Source of the DNA: Cyanobacteriota bacterium
GTDB lineage: Bacteria; Cyanobacteriota; Cyanobacteriia; PCC-6307; Cyanobiaceae
Reading direction: 5' to 3'
Length of the DNA stretch: 18,335 nucleotides
NCBI GenBank assembly: GCA_026389255.1
Contig: JAPLIF010000195.1
Coordinates: 1-18,335 of the forward strand
The stretch's first letter is position 1; each line of letters opens with the position of its first letter. The notes beneath the pieces were generated by a model. It saw nothing but the letters and a program-made list of their open reading frames with translations, was not told the DNA's origin and did not search any database. The position numbers and the translations under genes were made by a program. Positions 14,946-18,335 of this stretch are shown here, one piece after another.

Positions 14946-15470
14946 TCAGAGCAGATCGGCGGGGCTCCGTATGCCGAGTGGGCCCCGGTTCAGCACATGG
15001 GTGTAAATCATTGTGGTGCGCACGTCACTGTGGCCGAGCAATTCCTGGATGGTGCGGATGTCTGCCCCACGCTCCAGCAGGTGGGTGGCCCTACCTGGCC
15101 ATAGGCCAGCGTGGCGGAGCCACTACGAGTGTCGGAAGGTGTGGCAGCTCGCCGGCTTTGCCATCCCAGAGGCCACCACGGCCCGGCGAACCTCTTTTAG
15201 AACGATTGAGCCATCGAGGTGGTGGCGCCCCTGTTGCCCACGGCCTTCCCCAATCCCGCCGCCAGATCGCTGGCATGCAGGCCCCGCACTTCCTCCAGAT
15301 GGCTGCGCAGCGGCGTGATCAGTCGACAGACGATGGCTGGTGTGCCGTCGAGCTGTACCAGCACCGTCTGGACCTCCGCCGGTGTCATCACCACGGGCAC
15401 CCGCCGCTTCACGCTGGCCCGCACCACCCCGTTGAGGTATGGCGGATCGCCACTGACTCAAGGTTCCCCG
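14946..15470 (-). pseudogene. Integron-type tyrosine integrase (IntI-like) relic
   Basis: Pieces of one integrase are found in order on the minus strand. First comes PYLNGVVRASVKRRVPVVMT then PAEVQTVLVQLDGTP (15450-15370 region), next LRSHLEEVRGLHASDLAAGLG, then in another frame GRHHLDGSIVLKEVRRAVV with ASCHTFRHS. After an insertion come [36 protein letters not shown] and GIRSPADLL with its TGA at 14946-14948. The HxxR box and the nucleophile Tyr (TMIYTHV) remain, and the ending is that of IntI. Missing are the N-terminal SAM-like domain, the segment with the first catalytic Arg (between LDGTP and LRSHL), and most of the IntI-specific patch (KYPNA...W). A frameshift and an in-frame stop complete the inactivation. 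Confidence 0.85.
15090..15125. repeat. 36-bp double-hairpin insertion inside the integrase relic
   Basis: Between the codons for FRHS and ATHLL, which are nearly adjacent in intact integrases (HSFATHLL), there are 36 extra bases, in frame and including a TAG stop. They form two adjacent perfect small hairpins: CTGGCCATAGGCCAG (15095-15109) and GTGGCGGAGCCAC (15111-15123). This looks like a palindromic mini-insertion rather than random drift. Confidence 0.55.
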
Positions 15471-15491
15471 CCCCAGTCATTCACCCCACCC

Positions 15492-15629
15492 TCACGGCTC
15501 CTGCCGCCCATGATGCAGCCGGATCAGGGGCGGGGCCTCGCCCTCCTCAAAGTGACAGTGCACGGCATCCCGGATCTCGCGGTGCAGCGCCTCCAGGCTG
15601 TCTGCCTCCGTGTGAATGGAGGTGCCGAC
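15492..15629 (-). pseudogene. HicB-like/DUF1902-type antitoxin fragment
   Basis: The minus-strand translation VGTSIHTEADSLEALHREI followed by RDAVHCHFEEGEAPPLIRLHH matches the C-terminal two-thirds of the small HicB-like family (typically ...GHSIFTEADTLEELKEMVRDAVRCHFEEGEAPRVIRLHFVRDE). The N-terminal strand (about 20 residues, FLVEEAPEGGYTARA-like) is absent. The frame continues upstream to 15749 only through unrelated sequence that overlaps the hli promoter and coding region. No toxin partner is next to it. Confidence 0.7.
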
Positions 15630-15641
15630 GGAGCTGGATAA

Positions 15642-15662
15642 GCATGCGGGAACCCGCCATGC
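15642..15662. terminator. Inverted repeat upstream of hli
   Basis: GCATGCGGG (15642-15650) can pair with CCCGCCATGC (15653-15662), with one bulged C and a two-base centre. It separates the degraded minus-strand fragment from the hli promoter. There is no T-tract, so the role is unclear. Confidence 0.3.
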
Positions 15663-15671
15663 CCCACTCGC

Positions 15672-15689
15672 TTCACATGCTGTTACAGT
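15672..15689 (+). promoter_or_regulatory. HLR1-like (RpaB) site upstream of hli
   Basis: The HLR1 consensus is two (G/T)TTACA(T/A)(T/A) boxes separated by two bases. Here TTCACATG (6 of 8) is followed by two bases and GTTACAGT (7 of 8). It lies 24-41 bases before the hli ATG. HLR1 is the known binding site of RpaB in high-light-inducible promoters. The match is imperfect and its position close to the ATG is unusual. Confidence 0.45.
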
Positions 15690-15712
15690 TGTTCCATCGA
15701 ACTGAACCACCC

Positions 15713-15856
15713 ATGACTGATTCCACTTCCCGCTTCGGTTTTGTCGCATTCGCCGAGACCTGGAATGGCCGCCTAGCCATGCTGGGCTTCGTGATCGGCC
15801 TCGGCACTGAGCTCCTCACCGGCCAAGGCATTCTGCACCAAATCGGCCTCGGTTGA
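15713..15856 (+). CDS. hli: High-light-inducible protein (HLIP, one-helix Lhc-like)
   Basis: A 47-residue thylakoid protein of the Hlip/SCP family, which bind chlorophyll and carotenoid and protect photosystem II assembly intermediates under strong light. The chlorophyll-binding helix is AETWNGRLAMLGFVIGLGTELLTG, with the ExxNGRxAMxGF motif complete (E at residue 15, N18, R20). The C-terminus GQGILHQIGLG is the common Hlip ending. The ATG at 15713 gives the standard short N-terminus. It stands alone between an antitoxin fragment and a small hypothetical gene, with an HLR1-like element upstream. Confidence 0.93.
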   Translation: MTDSTSRFGFVAFAETWNGRLAMLGFVIGLGTELLTGQGILHQIGLG

Positions 15857-15902
15857 TCGCGACGAACCCTAGTTACGGCGGCGTTCGCGCTCCCTCCCCT
15901 TT

Positions 15903-16112
15903 GTGACCCTCTACTGGGTTCCTGCACTAGCCCCCGGCAAGGGAATCGGCGGCTCCTTGATTGATGCCGGCCTGATCAATGCCGGCGTCTATTCCCTGGA
16001 GGGCGGCCAGCTCGGCACCGCCGCCACCTTCAGCCTCTGGAGCCTGCTCTGGGGCGGCGGCGGAGTCTGGCTCTACCGGCGCTGGACCCAGCCCATCCCC
16101 CCAGACCGTTGA
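15903..16112 (+). CDS. Small hypothetical protein with one membrane segment, GTG start
   Basis: I do not recognise this 69-residue product. It starts at a GTG 46 bases after hli. The sequence is Gly-rich (GKGIGGSLIDAGLINAGVYSL), then hydrophobic (AATFSLWSLLWGGGGVWLY), and ends in RRWTQPIPPDR, i.e. one likely transmembrane helix followed by a positively charged end. It may be co-transcribed with hli. No Shine-Dalgarno is obvious, and the opposite strand has no competing gene, so it is plausible but unproven. Confidence 0.45.
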   Translation: MTLYWVPALAPGKGIGGSLIDAGLINAGVYSLEGGQLGTAATFSLWSLLWGGGGVWLYRRWTQPIPPDR

Positions 16113-16155
16113 TGCGCTGCGGCCGCGATGGGTCAGTGACCTCAGACACTTTGAC

Positions 16156-16530
16156 TCAGCCTCTGCTCTCTTGATCGGCCACTAGCAGCAGGCCGCCCAT
16201 GATTGCCAGGTTCTTGAACAGCTGTATCCGCTCCATCTTGTCCCCCACATCGCCATGAAACAGCAGGGTGGTGGGCACTAGGAACAGCAGCAACAGCACT
16301 GCCCCTAGACGGGCTCTCCAGCCAGTTATCACCAGGGCCGAACCCACCGCCATCAGGGCCATGGCCGCCACCAGCAGCACGGGGGCCAGCGGTAATCCCT
16401 TGGAGGCAATGGCGCCGGCCACGCCGGTAAAACCCATCAACTTGCCGATCACGGCATGGATAAACACCAGGCACAGCAACACCCGGGCGATGCGGTTCAG
16501 CAGCGAAGGCTGGTGGCGCTGCTGGTTCAT
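16156..16530 (-). CDS. DoxX family membrane protein
   Basis: A 124-residue protein with four hydrophobic helices in DoxX layout: RIARVLLCLVFIHAVIGKLMGF, then GLPLAPVLLVAAMALMAVGSALVITG, then ARLGAVLLLLFLVPTTLLFH, and FKNLAIMGGLLLVAD. The G-K-(L/I)-x-(G)F and the FLVPTTLLFH...K.......KNLA..GGLL motifs are family hallmarks. Members are quinone- or redox-associated membrane proteins of poorly defined role. The ATG at 16528-16530 is chosen because the frame upstream gives a His-rich translation without similarity. It ends 43 bases from the convergent small gene. Confidence 0.9.
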   Translation of the reverse strand: MNQQRHQPSLLNRIARVLLCLVFIHAVIGKLMGFTGVAGAIASKGLPLAPVLLVAAMALMAVGSALVITGWRARLGAVLLLLFLVPTTLLFHGDVGDKMERIQLFKNLAIMGGLLLVADQESRG

Positions 16531-16763
16531 GGGGTCATGGGGTCTGCTGCGGGCATTATGCGACCGGTGGCCAGCACTCGCGGGTTGGTCATGGTCTGAA
16601 AGGTTTTCGGCGCCGAGCGAGTTTGCAGCCTCTCGATGCAGGCGGTGGTGATGACGGTGGCGATGACGATAGTGGTACCCATCGGCGGTTCGCACGGAGG
16701 GCCCGGGGCGGTTGGCCGCAAGACAGATTAAAATAGATCGGCATTACGTATGACGTGTTTGCC

Positions 16764-16979
16764 ATGGATATCACGACCGTCTCCCCCAAGTTCCAGGTTG
16801 TGATTCCCAAGCGGGTCCGCGAGCAGTTCGGCCTCAGCCCCTGGCAGACCCTGCAGGTGATCGCCTTGCCGGGGCGCATCGAATTGGTGCCCACCCAATC
16901 TCCAGCGGCCCAGCGGGGTTTTCTCCCGGGCAAGAACACCTTTCAGCGCGAGCTCGTAGCAGCCGAAATTTGCACGTAG
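16764..16979 (+). CDS. AbrB/MazE/SpoVT-type antitoxin with altered C-terminus
   Basis: The swapped-hairpin AbrB domain fills residues 1-45: MDITTVSPKFQVVIPKRVRE then QFGLSPWQTLQVIALPGRIELVP, a textbook start of the VapB-like group that pairs with PIN-domain VapC toxins. The next part (AAQRGFLPGKNTFQRE) also fits, but the last eight residues (LVAAEICT) do not. Homologues usually continue to a short acidic end followed by the toxin gene. Here the DNA passes straight into an HsdM-like tail and no PIN gene is present, so this looks like a deletion scar that fused the antitoxin end to foreign sequence. An AT-rich TAAAAT box lies 30 bases upstream of the ATG. Confidence 0.8.
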   Translation: MDITTVSPKFQVVIPKRVREQFGLSPWQTLQVIALPGRIELVPTQSPAAQRGFLPGKNTFQRELVAAEICT

Positions 16980-17220
16980 ATGCTTTGTCCAAAAGGAACA
17001 GCTCGATGACTTCCTCGAGGCCCTGGAGACGGCCGGCAGCCCAGCGCCCAATGCCCAACTGCGCGAGGCCCTGGGCTGGCCGGAGGATCAATACGAGGCG
17101 GTGAAGGCCGAGCTGGCGGCCCGCAAGATCGTGGTGCGCGGCCGGGGCCGCAGCGACACCGTGTCGCTGGTGGGGGCCGAGCCGGTGCAGCGGCCAAACG
17201 GGCCGAGCCGCAACGGCCAG
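16960..17220 (+). pseudogene. HsdM C-terminal remnant (type I DNA methyltransferase subunit)
   Basis: An open frame without its own start, beginning after a TAG at 16957-16959, reads QLDDFLEALETAGSPAPNAQ, then LREALGWPEDQYEAVKAELA and ARKIVVRGRGRSDTVSLV. This is the winged-helix-like tail found at the end of many N6-adenine methyltransferase subunits (pattern LR..LGW....Y..v...L...g.v.rGRGR...v.L). The SAM-binding and NPPY catalytic parts are absent. It follows directly on the altered AbrB end and runs in the same frame into the HsdR remnant, with no HsdS in between. Confidence 0.65.
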
Positions 17221-17268
17221 GGTATGTATCCCGAATTGTACGACAAACTGCGAAACCTCCGGAATGAA

Positions 17269-17690
17269 ATGGCGCACATGACTGTCCAAGCCCAGATCGT
17301 CGCATACGCCGAGGCCATTGGTTGGACGGTTGTGTCCCAGGAGGAAGCCGAGCAGCGACGTGGCTTTGATCAAGACGTTCCGATCAGAGACCGCGACATG
17401 AACCGATCGCTGTTTCTCGACGATCTGTTCGATGGCAAAATCCGAGAATGCAACCCCGTTATGCCGAAGCTGAAGGCGTCCTGCTCGGACAGTTGCGCCA
17501 TGTTCATGCCGACAACCATGGCTATCGGGAGTTTGTGGAGCACCTCCACAACCGGAGCAAGTTCTTCGAACACGAGGAGAAGCGTGAGCGGGTCTTGAGC
17601 CTGATTGATGGCAACAAAACTGAAAGAATTGCCCTGGGTATGGACGAAAGAGCCGTGCTGTGCCCAGCGCTAAACCCAAGAGCCGTTTAA
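17269..17690 (+). pseudogene. HsdR N-terminal remnant (type I restriction subunit), frameshifted and internally deleted
   Basis: The first frame gives MTVQAQIVAYAEAIGWTVVS followed by EEAEQRRGFDQDVP and NRSLFLDDLFDGKIRE, the usual HsdR start. A frameshift near 17455 moves the match to another frame, PRYAEAEGVLLGQLRHVHAD then YREFVEHLHNRSKFF and HEEKRERVLSLID. After LID the sequence jumps to NKTERIALGMD, which in intact proteins lies well downstream, just after the PD-(D/E)xK nuclease centre. Thus the catalytic residues and the whole motor part are gone, and the frame ends in a TAA at 17688-17690. Confidence 0.78.
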
Positions 17691-17703
17691 AGCGATGCGA
17701 ATG

Positions 17704-17925
17704 ATGTCCGACACACCCCTATACTCCCCCGATTACACCACTTAGCTCCATACCCTAAAGTCCCTCATCCAATTCGCCCGGATCTCCACAGCACGCTCGG
17801 CAAATCGCGAACTGATCCTGCTCTACTGGGACAAGGGCTGCGGAATCGTGGAGAAGCAGCTGGCCCTGGGCAGGGGCATGTCGGTGATGGAGCGGCTGTC
17901 CGCCGATCTGCAGGTGGAGTCCCGA
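17704..17925 (+). pseudogene. YhcG/DUF1016 N-terminal fragment with in-frame stop
   Basis: From the ATG at 17704 the frame reads MSDTPLYSPDYTT, a TAG stop (17743-17745), then LHTLKSLIQFARISTARSAN, RELILLYWDKGCGIVEKQLA and VMERLSADLQVE. This matches the N-terminal DUF1016 domain of YhcG-type proteins (NRELvlLYWdIG..I...Q...GWG..VverLs.DL). Besides the stop, the GWG is changed to GRG, and the PD-(D/E)xK nuclease half is missing. Similarity ends where the DUF4160 gene begins. Confidence 0.75.
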
Positions 17926-17948
17926 TTCATTGATGCTATCCTTCAAAT

Positions 17949-18206
17949 ATGCCAGTCATCAGTCGTTTCCTTGGGATTGCCATCGCCATCCTGTATCGCG
18001 ACCATGATCCACCCCATTTTCATGCCATCTATGGAGATTATGAAATCACCGTCAGCATTGCTGATGGCGTTGTCACTGGCCAATTCCCAAGAAGAGCGCT
18101 CTCTCACGTCTTGGAGTGGTATCAGCAGCATCGCGAGGAGTTGATGCTGGATTGGGATCGTGCACGACGACACGAACCCCTATCACCAATTGCACCACTT
18201 GAGTAA
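17949..18206 (+). CDS. DUF4160 domain protein
   Basis: An 85-residue protein of the DUF4160 family: MPVISRFLGIAIAILYRDHD then PPHFHAIYGDYEITVSIADG, VVTGQFPRRALSHVLEWYQQ and HREELMLDWDRAR. The family signature PPHFHA.Y..y and the final L..W......EL...W are complete, so it looks intact. DUF4160 genes are very often followed by a DUF2442 gene, as here, and the pair is considered toxin-antitoxin-like, without settled biochemistry. The ATG at 17949 is the natural start. Lower GC than the core genes. Confidence 0.85.
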   Translation: MPVISRFLGIAIAILYRDHDPPHFHAIYGDYEITVSIADGVVTGQFPRRALSHVLEWYQQHREELMLDWDRARRHEPLSPIAPLE

Positions 18207-18226
18207 TTCTTTTTCTAGAGGCCATC

Positions 18227-18335
18227 ATGCTTCACATCACATCAGCAAAAGTCATTTCTGGGCATTCTCTTTCCCTTCAGTTTAACGATGGCACCCATGG
18301 AGAAGTGGACCTGTCCGCAGAGCTGACAGGTCCAG
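18227..18335 (+). CDS. DUF2442 domain protein (partial, runs off the right edge)
   Basis: The 36 visible residues, MLHITSAKVISGHSLSLQFN followed by DGTHGEVDLSAELTGP, match the N-terminal strands of DUF2442 proteins (V.....L.l.F.DG....vDl...l.GP). It starts 20 bases after the DUF4160 stop and is very likely co-transcribed. The rest (about 40-50 residues) lies outside the window. Confidence 0.8.
   Translation, partial: MLHITSAKVISGHSLSLQFNDGTHGEVDLSAELTGP

Noticed and set aside
16527..16721. Minus-strand frame upstream of the DoxX gene
   Set aside because: His/Thr-rich translation without similarity; DoxX similarity starts only after the ATG at 16528-16530.

Overview
The window looks like the chromosome of a high-GC picocyanobacterium of the Synechococcus/Cyanobium type. 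The evidence is the combination of PipX (known only from cyanobacteria), a PipX-PipY pair, SepF next to ProC, DUF1823, DUF3119 and DUF3086 proteins and a small high-light-inducible protein. I saw no exact GCGATCGC (HIP1) octamer, which fits this group. The species assignment is inference.

Left part (1-6377), core genome. A partial tRNA-dihydrouridine synthase leaves to the left and is divergent from a DUF1823 gene. After a 418-base gap holding a 23-bp tandem repeat comes a forward cluster: der (ribosome-assembly GTPase, apparently with a TTG start), a CbiQ/EcfT-type membrane protein, pipX (GTG start), pipY/yggS, sepF (GTG start) and proC. It links ribosome maturation, nitrogen signalling (PipX), PLP homeostasis (PipY), division (SepF) and proline synthesis.

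Middle part (6378-10843), core genome on the minus strand. Five tightly packed genes read right to left: a GPH-type MFS transporter, an MlaE-type lipid ABC permease, DUF3119, DUF3086 and plsY. One-base and four-base overlaps suggest one transcript with a lipid/envelope theme.

Right part (10916-18335), accessory region. It opens with tRNA-Gly(TCC). The 3' part of this tRNA plus downstream DNA (68 bp, 2 mismatches) is repeated 1,649 bp further on. The two copies bracket a class II Fic gene with a striking palindromic upstream region, so this looks like a small islet inserted at the tRNA. Beyond it lies a graveyard of defence and mobility genes: a RelB-like antitoxin with a truncated RelE-like toxin; a deleted YefM antitoxin with a frameshifted YoeB toxin; an apparently intact low-GC pair (a HEPN-like protein with a small unknown partner); an integron-type integrase relic with several lesions; a HicB-like fragment; an AbrB-type antitoxin fused to type I restriction-modification leftovers (HsdM tail, frameshifted HsdR); a YhcG/DUF1016 fragment with an internal stop; and a DUF4160/DUF2442 pair cut by the window edge. 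Three ordinary-looking genes (hli, a small membrane protein and a DoxX-family gene) sit among these relics. No CRISPR array, rRNA or complete IS element was seen.
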